64,000 bases of DNA from Mycteria americana (lineage: Eukaryota; Chordata; Aves; Ciconiiformes; Ciconiidae): assembly GCF_035582795.1 (NCBI RefSeq), contig NC_134365.1, forward strand, positions 220,303,887 through 220,367,886. The letters run 5' to 3'. Position numbers and translations under genes: made by a program. The notes below the pieces were generated by a model, which was not told where the DNA came from, did not search any database, and saw only the letters and a program-made list of their open reading frames with translations. Below, in pieces: positions 11,911 through 26,900 of this stretch; within the stretch, counting starts at the first letter, position 1, and the number at the start of each line of letters is the position of its first letter.

Positions 11911-14900
11911 CTGGGGAGGGTAGAGAAGGTGAGTGGGACACATTGTCACAGGGGTGCAAGTCCCAAGAGCCCCCCATGGACGGGGAAACCGAGGCACTGA
12001 GCGGCTGTACAATTCCACTACATGGGATCCATCTGATCCTACAGGGATTTCACCCCAGGTTTAGTAACGCTGCACCCATTTAAAACCAGTTCTGAACAGG
12101 ATCTGCCTCCAAATAGGAGCTCACCTCTAAATTTCAGACCCTGACAACCCTGCCACCACCAGAGGGCAAAGCTGGACCCCCCCCATACACATGATGCTAT
12201 GCCACAGGCTGAATTAGTCACCTGTGGGAAAAGGGTGCAAAGTACCTGAACTTAATCCCTACCCAAATGACCGTTCTGGAAAAGGGGAGACTCCTATAGT
12301 CACTGGTTTCACTGGGAAAAACGTGCAGCCACCATTGTTTTAAATGTAAACACCCACCCTAAGCAAGAACATTTGTTTCAGAGGCACAAAACTTGAATAT
12401 ATATCCCCTACCTCTAAGGATATTTTGTGTCTAGGACATTTTATGTCTGGAACATGTTGGGGAGACTTAATTCTGCTGTGACCAAATGCTTTCCCTCTCT
12501 GGGTTCCCTGGATTTACACCTGATTTTCACCATCTCTGGAGGGCAGAATCAGGCCTGCATTTCACACAATAAGCTCTTTGAAGCAAGAGTTGACGTTTTG
12601 CTGTGTATGTGCCCAGTACAAAAAAAATCCTGATCCCTGCTGGAGATCTCTAGCCCCTAAATACAAAGAAAGAAAACCCATAACAAAGCTCAGGGGGAGA
12701 TTATATTCGCATTCCTTCAAATGTGAGTTTTTCAGCTTCATGCACCAACTTTAATCTTTTAAACCTAAATGTTTCCCTCTTTGTACACTTTGTACATTTC
12801 TGAGATCTTTCTTAGAGGTGGGCTGAGATGTTCCAACACAAATAAACTCTGGGAGGAGCACAAGGATATCAGGAACCCCTCAGTCTGCAGGGACATGGAA
12901 TTCCAGGTCTACCCCAAACTCATCACTGCTATTTGTGGTGACCTATGCCATTATTTTAATGGGTTTTATAGCTTTTGACACACTGTTGACAATTCAGAGT
13001 GGAGATGATGTGGGACAGTATGAGAGCTGCATGGTATCACTTGGGAAGTTAAATGCAGGATTTCTGAGCAAATCAGTGCTCAGACCTACACCAGTTTGGG
13101 ATGGATGAGCCATGACCATATCCCACAAGTGGTTCAGCACAGCAGGGTCAGTCCAGTCACCCTGTCCCACCAGCAGATGACACCTGTATCAAGACCACCT
13201 CCTCCATCAGCAGAGAGCAAGGTGACAGCTGAGGGATGGAGCAAAGGGATCTGACTGACCAGCCCCATCCATACCTGAGAAGATCAGCTTCTCCTTCATG
13301 ATCTTGACATCCCGGCTGGACCGGCGGACAGCAGCGCTGAGCATGATCTGCTCCGGGTTGTAGGTCCTGATGCTTCCTAGGCGCCACCTGCAAGACAAGA
13401 GGGGGATATCAGGGGCTGGTCTCCCCAACCACAGGAGCATCCTCAATGCAAGTGGCCACCAACAACGTGGAGACCAACAAGTCCCAGAGACCCTCACGCC
13501 TTTGCTCCCTTGCACCTATGCAACCCCGCATGGTAGGAGGATGTTCAGAGATGAGCATGTTATCTCAGAGGGGTACAGACATACAAGCAGGTCATCTTTA
13601 ACCACCTTGAGCATCCTAATTCCACTCATTTCACCAAGGACTGCAGATGCCCCAAACCCCTCTCTATCACATCAGCTATCCATCTGCCCAAAGGGGGTAG
13701 GGCTATTTTGACTCTTACGGTTAAGAAAGAGGGAACAGAACAAAAGACCAAGCCAAGTAAAGAAACCATAACCTTCTCCTCACTGAGTGACATGCTCATG
13801 CTTGTGGGAGAAGAGAGCTCAAAGACAATTTAAGGTCTCAAACCTGAGACACAGCAAAGACACCGACATGAGCTGCTCTGCAGGAAAGGACAAGCAGTCC
13901 CAGTGCAGGTAGCTGTCACATACAGTGCCCTTAGATGTAATTTCTCCCAGTGCACTTCCCTCCCCAAATGCCAGGCCTTTACTTAAATGTTTCTACACAA
14001 ACCCTCTGCTTCTTAAGCCTTGATGAAACTCGGTGTTCACCAAAAGTTTCCACCACATGAGCAATATGAGGCGATGGGAACTTGGCTTGACTTAAAATTA
14101 CCTAGACTTTTATTCTCATTACTGAATGCACGTAAAGAAAATTCCTGATGTTAGTAATAAGCAATGGCAGCAAGTTCAAGGGGGATTTTGCTTTTAAAAC
14201 TGTTTTTCAGCCTGAGAGCATCCCTGCAGCAGACCCTCAGCTGCAGAGCTGCTGGCATTAAGAGTGAGAGCTGGACTGCTGCTGCAACAGGGGAAAACAG
14301 GGCTTGGTGGGCTCAGGCAAAGCAGCCGTACCCAAGATGCCATTGCAAAGGGATGCTGTTTAGACCAGGCTTTCATAGCCCACACCCCACAGATCCATCC
14401 TACCTCCTGACCACTGAGGAAGGCTTTCAAGTAAATCCCATTCTCCCTGCCAGAGCCAGGGATGCTATAAGGCTATTTGATGGAGAAACAGCAGGGATTT
14501 AGGGTGGTTTACGGGGTTTCTGATCTTCTGGCACCATCTAGTGGCTCACCCACACAAAAGAAGGTGATTTTTTAATTTTTTTTTTTTAAAAGGTGACAAC
14601 CACCTTCTCTTAAATTTCTAACCCCCTACCCAGCCCCAGGAGCAGAGGATTTGAGGAGCCCCACAGATCTCCAGCCTGGATCCACAGCATCAGCCTGACA
14701 AAGCAACATCCACAAAAGAGGTTCTGCAATTTTTCCAGGAAAATCTAGTTGGTGTCCATTTCATGGGGTTTCCATCCCCTTCCCAAATCCCAGTGGGTAA
14801 CACCACACCATCAGGCTTTGACTGGGGTACGGGTGAAGGTGGATGCTCTGCTACAGAGAAAAGAAGGGGTGGGATGGCAACACACAGACCCATGGACAGA

Positions 14901-17900
14901 AAAAACACAGAGGAAGCACAAGGAGGCAAAGACATTAAAGTATAAAAAAAATTTTAAAAATAAAAAAAAATATTTTTCTTCTATCATCATCATCTAAGCT
15001 GAGCCACTCTGACCTGGAAGAAGATCATTTTTGCCCTTAGTGTCCCATGCAGGCAGATCCCACTAAGGTGAAGGTGGTTGCAAGTGCATAGGATCTCATA
15101 GGATAAGACCCTCCTTAAACTATAGTCAGGACCAAAACGTATTGCTACAACCACCAGTCTTTTCTTTGCCCACACCACCAGGATTTTCAGCACCAGGCTG
15201 GGTTGTGTGGCCAAAAGGCATGATGATCTCTTGCCCATAGGTCCTAGACATCCCATGGAGGGCATGGGCTATTTTGAGGCACAGACAGCCCAGCCTCAAA
15301 GGGGTGCAGGGACCAAGGGCTTTTCTCCTCCTGCCAAGAGGAATGACCACTGCTCTCTGCTCCCCATCTCACATGGTGGCTGTGGTCAGACCCAGGGTGG
15401 TTAAATATGCAAGAGGGGCCAATGACTCCTCTCACACGGGTGCATTGCCTTGATTGAACAAGCTAGGAGAGGGTGACCCCATTTTTCAGGGGTACGTTGA
15501 AATACCCTCTTAGAAGAGCCACCAGTACGTTTAATCACAATGCAACTCCAACACCACACGAAATACTCTCTGCTGTGCTCAGTAGCCTTTGGGTCTCCAG
15601 AAAGCTTGTTTAATAGAAAACAGCACCTCTCCTACCCCCTTGGGCTCTGTTGTGATCGGCCACGTTTAGGACAGCAGCGCGCAAAAAGGCCAGAGAGACA
15701 GCAGGTAGGTCTTGTTCTGGGAGGTTGGCATCAAAGCAGACCAGACGGACACGGGGTGGGAACAGACTAAAAAATACTGGGACAACACAGAGACAGCATA
15801 CACCATGTTAGGGCCATGACCAGACCCTTGGTTTGGAGGGGAGATGCTAAATGGCAGGGAAAGGGGACGGGAGAGGGGCAGTTTGGGGAGAAAACAGGGT
15901 CAATAGGTACCGAGGTGATAAGATGGAGTGAGCAAAGAGCCAAGCCAGCTGCAACCACAGAGTCCCCATCCTGCGACCGCTCTTGCCTAAAGCCTGCCCA
16001 ACTCCTCCGTGCCTGTCTTCTCCTTATCCACGAGCCAGGGAGCAAGGGGGAGGCGAGAAGGGGAAAACACCCAACCTCCCTGCACCCATAGAAGGGCTCA
16101 GCCCAGCCCCATAGCCAGGTCCTGTTTTGGGGAGATGCCGCGAGGACGTAACGCCGCAAGTCCAAGGTACCTCGTGGAGCAGGCAATACTTGCAGGTGGC
16201 CAACCCCGACCCCCGAGGTGGTGGGTGGGCAGAGGGAGAGGGGCAAATAAGCACAGAGAGGGAGTAGCCAAGTCCTTAGAAATACAACCCCATGGCACAC
16301 AGCAGAAGGAATGGAGAAGGTAACACGTGAAGAGTTTGGTCCGAGTACGGACACAGTGAAGGCTTTACTGCAGAAAAGCGACAGCGCTTCCCTCCAAGGG
16401 GATGAGAACAACTGGTGAGAAAACAGCCAATACAAGGAGAAATCTGGCTTTCTAATTGATGGCACTTCAAAACCAGCATCCCAGGCTCATTCCCTTCCTG
16501 GGTGCAATGCTATTTATTTTCACACTGCATTTCCAGTTTAACAGTGGTGTAACTGGGAAGAGACTCCTGAAAGATCCCAAGCTCCAAGTGCAGCAATCGA
16601 AGAGCCAAACCCTTCCAGCTATTAGCCTTATTAATTCATTCCCAGGGCTAGAGAAGTGCTACTTTATATAATTGAACAGGTTACACATAATTTTCTTTAG
16701 AATTGGCCAATTTAGAAGAGGTTGGTCTCAAAACCCTCTCATAAATGCAGGAAGGAAGGGGGTATTTTGCATGGGATTATTTCCATGGAGAAAGCATTAC
16801 ATCCACTGGGAATTTCCCAATTACAACACACTGCAGAACCTCAGAATAGCACTGTTTTAAAAGGCAGCGACTTGGATCATTGTAACAGAAGGTCAGATTG
16901 CCTTCAAAACATCCACTGGCTTCAGCATCAGGCTCCCCTGGTGCTCATGGCTATGGACTATGCAACGTTCAGACCCTTATGGTCCCCCTGTGAAGCCAGA
17001 TGTTTGAAAGCATCGTGAAAAACTGCGTCCTGCCCTGTCCATCTGCAGTGAAGCCGTAGCAGAGAGGGAAAAAGAAAGAGAGAAAGGAAGGTTGAATGAA
17101 AAAGAGAAAGAGGAGGAAAGCACCAGAATTACCTGATCATGTGATAGCTGTGAGATGCCAGAATGCAGCAGAGAGAGAAAGAGGAGGAACATGCACAACA
17201 GTCAGAGCAGTAAGAAAATAAACAAGGCAAAGAGGCAAAAAAAGATCGGTTAGAAGTCATCACAGTTGGTATTTCCCCTCCGGAGAGGCTGCCACGATCC
17301 TGTCACCGGGCTGAAGCAGAACAGCAGGAGCAATCCCTACCCGCGGCTACGGAGGAGAGACAAGCCATGCGTAGGAGAAAGGACGAGCACATTGAAGCAG
17401 TGGCTCTGTTCCCACCCGCCCCCTCATCCTTGCATGAAGGAAGCAGCTCTGTTTCGCCCCAAAAAGGACTTGGGGGGGAAAAAAAAACCCAAAACAAAAA
17501 AACCCAACCACAACAGTGAAGGCCAAATGCCAAGCCCCATTTCCCGGAGCTGAATCACATCAGCAGGTAGTATCTGGGCAAATCTGCTGCGATTTGTTTT
17601 TGATATATCCTCAATGCTGCTACCAATTCTTTCATGTGGTGGAGAAACTGGAACGGCAGGGAAATGGGCCTCTCCTGCACAAGGCTCTTGGAAGAGCAAG
17701 CCCTCTGCTGCAGAAAGTCCAACTTCTGGTGGTAGAGTTTCTCCTTCTTCCTTCTACTGACTTGGGGTTGAGTTGTCCCAAGGGAGAGATCCAAAAGATG
17801 ACATTTGGCCCTGCTATGATGGACCCCACGTGGCCAGGCCTCTGTGAGCAACTGCCTTTCTACGTCAGGTCCAGAGGCTGGGCAGGGAGCTCAGTGCTCC

Positions 17901-20900
17901 AGGTTGATGGACCCTGGGAAAAACTGGTGGCAGTTTCCAGCTCTTCTCACCTGTATCCCACTCACACTGAGGGTGGAAGAGAAATCCTGCAATAATGCTT
18001 TCCTTCCTTACCCTACTCCATCAAACTTCTTCCAAACTGGAAGAAATTCAATCTGTGCAGAGAGGAAGAGTCCAGCTATTGCAAAGTCCATGTAGCTGCG
18101 ACTTCTCCCTCTCTCCAAGCATGCATCATTTCGAGGTGCTCTGGGACCTGTAGTTCCCATTCAGCAGGTTGAATCAATTTAAATTTCTTCAGCCATGGTC
18201 TCCTGGGTCTGATTCAGGAAAGCCTTCTAAAACTGACTTTGGGAGATGATGCAAAAGACTGCAAAACTTGGCCTTCAAATTCTGCTCTTCAGAGAGGTCA
18301 GTCCCTGTCTCTAGACTCCTCCGTGCATTTCTGTATCTGACAGAGAAATACCAGGTCTTAAGAGCAGGGACATCTCCTATTAAACCAATTGATGAATTTG
18401 AGGGAGTGGAGGAAGCTTCCAGACAACACAGCCACAATGCCCTTCTGGAGGAAAGGATTAATTAGCCACAATTCAGACCACAAGACTTCTTAGAAAAATT
18501 TTAATCTCATGTTGGTCAGGGGTTTCATTAACTGTTGCGAAATCTATCTGAGAGGAGTTTTGAATCTGCTGCTCACTCCATTATCCCATGCTGGAACTGG
18601 GAACCCGCTGGGCGCAGGTCTACCAGCGTGGGACCGTGCAAGTCAAATTTAGACACAATTATAGACAGACCCAACATGTGGCCTAAAGTAAAATCCATAG
18701 CGGATGCTGGCAGAAGCAATGAGCCTACTGTAACATGGCAAAAATACCCGGGTAATTACGCACCCAGAGGAAGGAAAGAGATTGCTGCAAGCAGATGATC
18801 TGGGACAACACAACAGCAAAATCACTAGCTCATGAGGCTGAAGCAAATTAAATAGCTGCTCCTAACGCAAAGGCATTTCGGATATCAAGAAGGAAGGAAA
18901 GCGTAGGTGCCTTGATGTCTCTAGGACAGTCGTTTGTGCATGCCAAAGCAGATGAGATTATAGAGGCAGAGAAGAGGGGATGCGATTTCAGAATGACACG
19001 TTTTCCCAGGAGAAGGCTGCTTGCTTCTCGCTGGAGGGAGCGCATCTCTCTGAGCTCATGCTTCTTCCCAGAGAGGGTTATTACACTGTCATCGCTGACA
19101 GCTAAAATGCCTCCAAGGAGAAAAGGCATATCAACAGGAGGACAGCATAGTTTCCTCCAGTATAATCAAGAGGAGGGTAGCTTGGCCAACTCTGCCTTTA
19201 GGAAGTTGATTTACCTCCTCCTGATTGATCAGTGTCTTAACTTGCTCTGCTCCTAGGTTTTATGCTCCACATTTGTTTTCAGGGACCCTGGCTAACAGAG
19301 AGGCTTCTGCCGTGCCCTCATCAAATCCTTGCTATCCCTTTCCTTTAGAAAATGGAGAGGCTTTCTCTATACATCAAACTAAGAAACTGATTTGATTTGC
19401 TAAATCATAATATTTCTATTTCTTCATCCAAAGAGGAACAAACTGATTTAAGAAAAGTATAACACGTTCTTTTTGAAGACTATAATGGTGGAATCTCAAA
19501 ACATCTCCTCTTCTTCCTTCAAAGTGTTTTAATCTCTTTCTCAACTTCCATTTCCCTAAAGCATTTACAGTTTCTCCCCCACACGCATTTATGAGCAGAG
19601 CAAGGCATCTATCGCTACTATTTTGAGATCTCTCATTCTTCTTAAAAAGTAGCGACTACATCCAATTCAATGTCACATCTCAGAAGTGGAATTATTGTTT
19701 GCAGTCTTTGTAGGGATTTTTAATGAACAGTTTCCCTGCTATTGCAATCCAAGTGCCCGAGGAGCACGGTGCTCCTCTCTCCCATCTCCACCCCACGCTC
19801 TGAACAAAAACATACGCCACAAATACATGACAGTCAAGCTGTAACAATGGTACTTACTTCTGGAATGTAAAAACTCCTACAATTACGATAAATGAAATGA
19901 GATCAGACGTGATCCAGATTAGGTAGTACTCGTCTGGAGGCTGGAAGACAAAAACCAGAAGCAGACCTTAAACCTTCTGGTTTGTACAATCACAGAGAGA
20001 CCACACATTGCTAAAGTTACCACCAGGGCAGAAAGAAAAGCACAGAGCTGCAGGGGTCGCATATAAATCACAACGTTTATGACATTTCTAATGCTAGCCT
20101 GTCATCCAAAATGACGTTATCAGGAAAAACTGCAAACAGGAACAATTTTAAACTCTCCTTCCTTTTGTCTGCTGACATTTTCTCAGAGCTTTGTGGGCTG
20201 AAAGTTTCCTATCTCAGCTGTACCTCGAGGTGAGGGTAAGATGTTGTTTGGTAATCCAAGTCTGTAGGAAAACAGAAATATATACACATTGCACATGAGA
20301 CATGCAGGGTCCATTTTGAGTGCTCGTGTTAACTGTTCTGCGCAGTCCCCATGCTATAAGCGTATACTTCTCAATTTCTGTCCTTTAAGGCACTGGTAGC
20401 TCTGGCTTCGTTTGCCAGTCTAAGCGGCTGTGGCCATCACACCAGCTAAACCCAGCTGAACCCATCGTCTGAACTCAGCACAGAAGCACACTACTTCACA
20501 TTGATTTTTGTGCTGCCCAGGAAAGACAACAAAGTAAAGTGATAATAATAATAATAATCAACTCCTGATGATGCTCAGAAGGCACCTACCCGGGATGGCC
20601 ACCAGTGATGCTAATGAATTTCTCCTATCCCAAGCCTGGTCTAGTCTCAACCAGGAAAAGGTTGGTGATTTCATACCAGACCGATCCATCACCACCACCA
20701 CCAATGCACACAAGTAATATTTCATTAGAGAAATAGAATACATAATGCATAAAGATGAGTTCACGCAATGGTAGTGTGACATGGATAAAACCAGTTGGGA
20801 GCCATCAACTCTGCTACTTCTGTCTCCCAGCAGAGAGTAACTTGTTTTTCTGCTCAGTGAATCTTTGTGTGTCTCAATTTATCCTGTGAAAGTATACCAT

Positions 20901-23900
20901 AGAATTAGCAGGGTAATGCTTTAATTAGCCAACGCTTCTGATGAAGATTTAATCCTTGTATTTGCCAGCTTAATTACAGAAGGGTGACATTTAGTGTTAC
21001 GTTTGCTGCATGTATTAAGACCAACAGACACAAAATTGATGTTTCCCATTTTCTTGGCAGGAGAGTGCCACCATAACTATTTTGAATGAAAAGTCAAGAT
21101 ACTTCTAAGTTAGAACAAAATCTACACATCTAAATTTTTCATTTATGCAACTGTTGGTATTTCACAACTGAAGAACCCAAATAGCAAGTTTTCCTGTGGG
21201 GCAAAAGTTGCATTTCCTGTGATATACCCCAAGCAATAGGTAGACATAAACACAGCTTTCTGGGAAAACTCCAGCACCTGCTTACAGGTATTACACATAT
21301 TTTTTTTAAGTCCTACAGAAAGCTCAAAGCTAGAAGTTTTTGGTACCAAATCAAGGTTTTATAAGTGACAAAAATGGAATTTCAAGGTGATCAAAAGGGG
21401 AAAACTGGAATTTCTCAAAGACATGCACCGCACACACACCGTTATTAGCACTGCCCAGTAAGCATGTGTCTCCTCAGCCCAGCAGAGGAGGGAGCACAGG
21501 TCAGCAAACACCTATTGCAGACACAACTTGTTGTCCTGCTCCATCCACACCTCTAAACCTACTTAGATAGGGCTGTTTCAGTGGGATTACTTGGTTTTTT
21601 TTTTTTTTTAATAAACTTTACTCAAAATAAGTCCTACTCCTGAAATCCTTACGTTTGCAGCCTGTCAAACCCTTCACCAATTCAGTGTAACTGGGCAGAG
21701 AGCAACTCAAACCCTGGCTCTGAGGGAGATTCCCAAAATTGTGGGGAGGGGTCACACTGGGCACCCACTTCAAGGGCATCAAGTTAGGGGCTGAACCCCA
21801 GTTCAAGCTTTTCAAAGCCCTTCTCTATGCCATGTCTGATGGCTTCTGTTCTTACCAGCAGCTTTCCATCAAGAGTAGAGGGGAGAGAGACTGTCACTTT
21901 TTCTTGTTTTTCCTTTTTTTTAACTGAAACACAAGTTAAATGTATTTTTGCAATTGCAAATGGCCCCTAGGTGAATGGAGCACAACAGATTTGCGCTGCT
22001 CAGCTAGCGATAAAGCCCAAAGCAGCCCCTGAGGGCAGTGGGCAGCCAAAGCCTCCAGCTTTGGCTCTTGCTCCAGCTCTTGAGCCATGTTCCACGTGGT
22101 GCACGGGGCTCAGATGGCAGAGCTGGTTAGATTACATCAGCCAGGCACTTCAATATGCAGGAAGTCAAGGGATTTTTATGCTGCCGGTGATATAAGAGTG
22201 TGCGTTCACAGCAGAGTTGGAAATCCAGCAGATGGGAGAGCCCTTGGAGGAGGGCTCCAACTATCAGCTGCTTTTCATCGTTGGCAAAAGGGCTTTTGGA
22301 GTAAAAAGCTGCCAGCGATGCGCACACAACTCCTGCCAGCTGTAGTGGAGCACAGATGTTTGCAGCAGCACAATTCAGACGATGATAATCTGCCAACAGA
22401 TTCAGCCTTTATAAAACCATTTTCAATTCTCCAGCTTCAGCATGCACCAGTGTGAATTTGTGTAGTCAGACACAAGCAGTAGGTTAAGCTAAGGCTAAGG
22501 ACATCGTGCATAGATGTTCATCCATCTAGGCCAGTAGTCTTGAGGTCCTGCCTCCAGCTAAAGATGCAGATAACTCATTAACGTTAAATACTCCTTGTGC
22601 TCATCTTATTCTCTCCTTTCCCAAGCAAATCTGCCAGAGCAGCAGGTAAAACAGCTGCCTCCTCTCCCACCCCGACAGGATCTGTCATCAGAAAATAGCC
22701 CCTCCATCACATGCAGTTACACCTCGGCAGCTGAGCTCTTGTTTTGGGAATCCTTTGATGCAACTATTTCGTCATTTGCCTTCCACTCCAACATGAATAT
22801 TTCTGGTTGGTTCAGAGACCCAAAGTGCTAGCAGAGTTTTCAGAGCGTTTACTGGCTAATATGATGGGTAAGGGGGCTACCTTCGGTCTCTGGTTGTTCC
22901 TTGTCCGGCAATGGGGTAGCCAGAGGTAACACTTGTCCTCATTTGGTATTAAAAATAGGGAAAAAGCTAGTTTTGAAGCCTGCCTGAAACACAGAAGCCA
23001 GGTTTGCTGGTTCACCGGTGTACCTGATTCTCCTGCAACTCTAACAGCTGCTCAGCAGGGCTGGAAAGGTGTTTTTCCATCAGAGGAAAAAGGAAAAATC
23101 ATGTGGGTTAAATGGGACATGCAACACAACCTCCAAGGCTCCCAAACCCTGTATGAGGAGAGATGAGGCCATCTGAAGGAAGGGATTGTGCAAGAGAAAC
23201 GTTGATCCATTACCATCTCAGGGCTCAGGCACACAGAGGGTGAAAACCCTCAAGCCCAATACCACGTTGAATCCAACCAAACCTTCCTGGAGAAACCCTC
23301 TAGACACATGGCTGGAGTGGTCAACAGCCACCTCTACACCCCTCCACTGCATCCCCTTCCTTCCAGGGGTTCCCAGCAGCTTCCCAGGCATCGTGCTTAC
23401 CATTAGCCAGATGGGAAAAGGCACCTTGCGAAGGACGTGGGAGCTGTCGGAGGTGACCGACTGGACGCCGGCACACCACAGGATGGAGTATAGCCAGGGC
23501 TCGTTCACAGTGTAGAGATTCACGCTCAGGTTCGCCATGGTGTAGTCCCTGCCAGGAGACAGACAGGGTGAGATCCGAGTCCCCCAGCGAATATCAGACA
23601 CTCATCTCCAAGAGGAGAGCTCTTGCCATCAACCACCGCTGTAATCACGGCTAGATTTATTGGGTTTGAACTGCATGAAATACGTCTTTTTAACAGGGCG
23701 CAGTCACTTCATAAGCAACCCAAGGGCATTGCAATCAAGTGGTTTGAACTTGAAAGCTTTCTTCACCTCTTGGATGCTATCTGACCCAAGCCACAGCCCA
23801 TCTCAGATACTTCCTCACGAATGATGGGCACGTCATGTTTTTCTAACAACCGCCTCATCATGTTGATGTAAAATTAACATCTGGCTCAGATGCCTGTAAC

Positions 23901-26900
23901 ACTTCATTGGCAATTTACTTAATTAAAAACTGCCAGACTGCATTTCCAACATAAATTCCTACAACTCCCATGCCCTTGTTTTGGGGACGGTCGCAGAGTT
24001 ACAGCTTTCAGTCTCCTGAGGTCATTTTCAAAGAAGCTAAAACTGCAAGCTGGGGTACAGGAGCTGTCAGCAGCAAACCAAGCACTGATAGCGGACTCCC
24101 TGTACCCATACGATTTGCATAAATTGCTCTGTTTCCTTATCTATGAAGCAGAAGCATCACTAATCTCCCTCGCATGGGCAGCACAGAGATTAATCCTTGC
24201 AATTCAATATCAGCAAAGCACTTAGAGGTGGGAGGCCACTGTACAAGATGTGGACATCTCAAAGCTCGCAACATGATCAAGCTGCTCCAAAGGCAAAGGG
24301 GTTCTCAAGGGCAGAGGTGGTTGCAGCAATGTTACATCCAGATGCTGATTTTTGGGGGGACTGAGGAAACTGTGTTATACCAGGGCTTGTTGAGCCTGCT
24401 CTGGCTTGTGCTAAGGACTGCAGCAATATTTGAGTGGTCACCACAAGGCCTTCAGGGTTCAGGAAACACTCGGGTGGCAGGTCTGATTTTGGAGACAGCT
24501 GAGGTGGGATTGATGAGAGCTTGGGGTTGCTGAGCTGGGATAGATGAGAAAGTTGGCATGTGGTCCTCTCCAGGAGATGGAGCAAAGAGACTAGGGGGAA
24601 AAGAGGCAGGAATTATCCTGCAGGTAAAGCACAGACTTTGTTTCAAGGGCGAGCAACTAGACCAATTCCTGGCAGCCACAGAAGGACACCACTGGATTAC
24701 GCTAAATAGGACCACGTTCTCAAACAGCTGCAGGCTCAGCTCTTCTCTACTTCCAGCCCAAACCTACAGTAAAACAGCTCCTTTGAAGACATTTTTCTTC
24801 TGCAAACCTGTTTCATTTTCAAGTATTTCTTTGGGGAAAAGATTTCAACTCTAAAAAATAGAAAAGGTCTACTGGAGACAATCTGCCTTTCCGAGAAGAG
24901 GGCAAAGCCAGGAGCTAACACGCTGTATGGTTCAAATACAGGCTCAAGCAGAAGGAGAGGAACCCCATGCTGCCAATCTCATTAAAGAGGAGACCTGACC
25001 AGTCTAAATAGCTGACAAAGGACAATAATGAATCGGGTGAATTCTCTGCAAAGAGAAATTTCTGAAGGCATATCCAGACTTTGGACTAATCAAAATTCTG
25101 TGGTAGCAACTCTGGAGCAGACGAACAGAAGCAAAGGGCAGCTGCTAATGAGGACGAAACAACACTCAGAGGTACTCGGTGTGAAAAGCCTTCGCTTTTT
25201 CCAGAGCTGACAGTGTAATAAGAATCAGCCGATTCATATATTTTGTATTTCAAAAAGGATCATCATATACTGAATTAATATGTAGAGTTATTAGAGTCAA
25301 CTGTGCGCTCCTGGGAACAGCCTGGATTCTGGGTGATGGGTAGAGACAAGCTTGCACAGCTCAAGCTTTCAAGAGTAAGCCCATCTGAAAAGACAACTCT
25401 GTGCAGATAAAACAGCCTGGGATGATCAGAAAAGATGCTGCTGAGCCAGGGATGCACACAGGGCATGAGGTTAGCAAGGATGCACAGAGCTGTGGATACC
25501 TGCCATGGAGCACATGGGCTATCACGCAGTGTCCAAACAGAAAGCCGTACCTGACATCCTCGTTCGTGACCTTGGTGTAACGCAGGTTGAGCTTCACAAT
25601 GCCCTTCTCCCTCATGCGCTCTGCGTCCAGCTTGAGGCCAGAAGTCTGCTGGAAACCCGGCGCAATCTGTCTGACCAGCTGCCTCTCCGTGTCCGGCAGC
25701 CACATCACCTGTGGAGGGAGCAAGACAGAGGACGGCTATGGCAAAGACTGTTCACAAAGCTGGTGACGCAAGACAGCCAGTTTACACCAAGCCAGATGCA
25801 AAATCACATGAGAGACTGCCTTGTTTGTCATACAAATTGTCTAGGAGACACTTACAGCCTCTATTCAAATACATTTCAGGATTGTCCGAAAGCCCAGAGG
25901 GCTGTAACGCACAAAATCTTAGAGGTGAAAAGGGCTGAGATACAAAGAGATCAGGCCAAGGGATCCTGAGAAGAGATACGGTGTATCCTTGAAAACCCGT
26001 CCTCCCTGCCCAGTTCAGGGCACAGAGAGAACTAAGGACATAAAATTGACAGTGCAGACAGGATGCACAGGAGAAGCCTCCCATGATCCCATGGCAAAGA
26101 CTAGTTTTAATCACCCTCTTATCAGGGCTACATCTACCCCAACCCAGGGCAAGTATTTCCCTAAGTTCATACCACGCTTTAAAAGCATGTCAAATTAATT
26201 AGTGTTAACATGCTCAGCTGCCAGATGTAAAAGTGGATGCAGGAACCAAGCTGGGCAGTTTTATGGCTTGTGCCGTGCAGAGGCTGGGCCCAACCAGATG
26301 ATCTCAGCAGTACCGCTGGGCATTGCATTGCTTTAACCCATGTTTAATAACTTAGTGACACTCATCTACCAAAGCATCAGAGCAGCACAGATGCAGCCGT
26401 ATGCATTTTCAATAGGGAACCATAAAACCTGGGTGAGAAATTTCAATTTACAGCCCCACATCTATGCTTTCTCTATTTTTCTCCTTCTCTCCATTCCAAT
26501 ATCCAAGGAGAAGACAGCATGGTCCTCCTTTGGATCTAGCCAAGCTGGCAGAGGCTTGTGGATAACACTGTCACTGCAGCCACGTAGTTAGTTGGAAATT
26601 AGGTGGCAGTGTCAGTCGTTAGAAAGACAGATTGAAGTTAAAAATAACTCTGTTCCCTCCTGGGCCCATCACTGCACAAGCCAGTGCTGAACTTGTCTGT
26701 GCGTGCAGATGCACCTAACTGGTAAAGATGAAACACCTGAGCTGCAAGGGATGTAGTCATTCCACTTGCCAGACCTACTACGCTATTTTCCACCAGCCCA
26801 TATTCAAGGGAGAGCACAGGACAAGTGAAAGGACCAGATTTCCTTCCCTAGACAGGTCAAGAAGAGAAGTTTTCCAAGGGACACCCGGAGTCCCCAGGTC

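Noticed and set aside
15767..16465. 232-codon open frame on the GDPD5 strand
   Set aside because: It lies in an intron, has no recognisable domain, a biased Ser/Pro/Leu/Cys composition and overlapping frames on the other strand. Chance is the simpler explanation.
26240..26330. Possible CR1 3'-end similarity (CAGATGATCTC block)
   Set aside because: Only one short block matches, with no tail or flanking CR1 sequence. Too weak to call.
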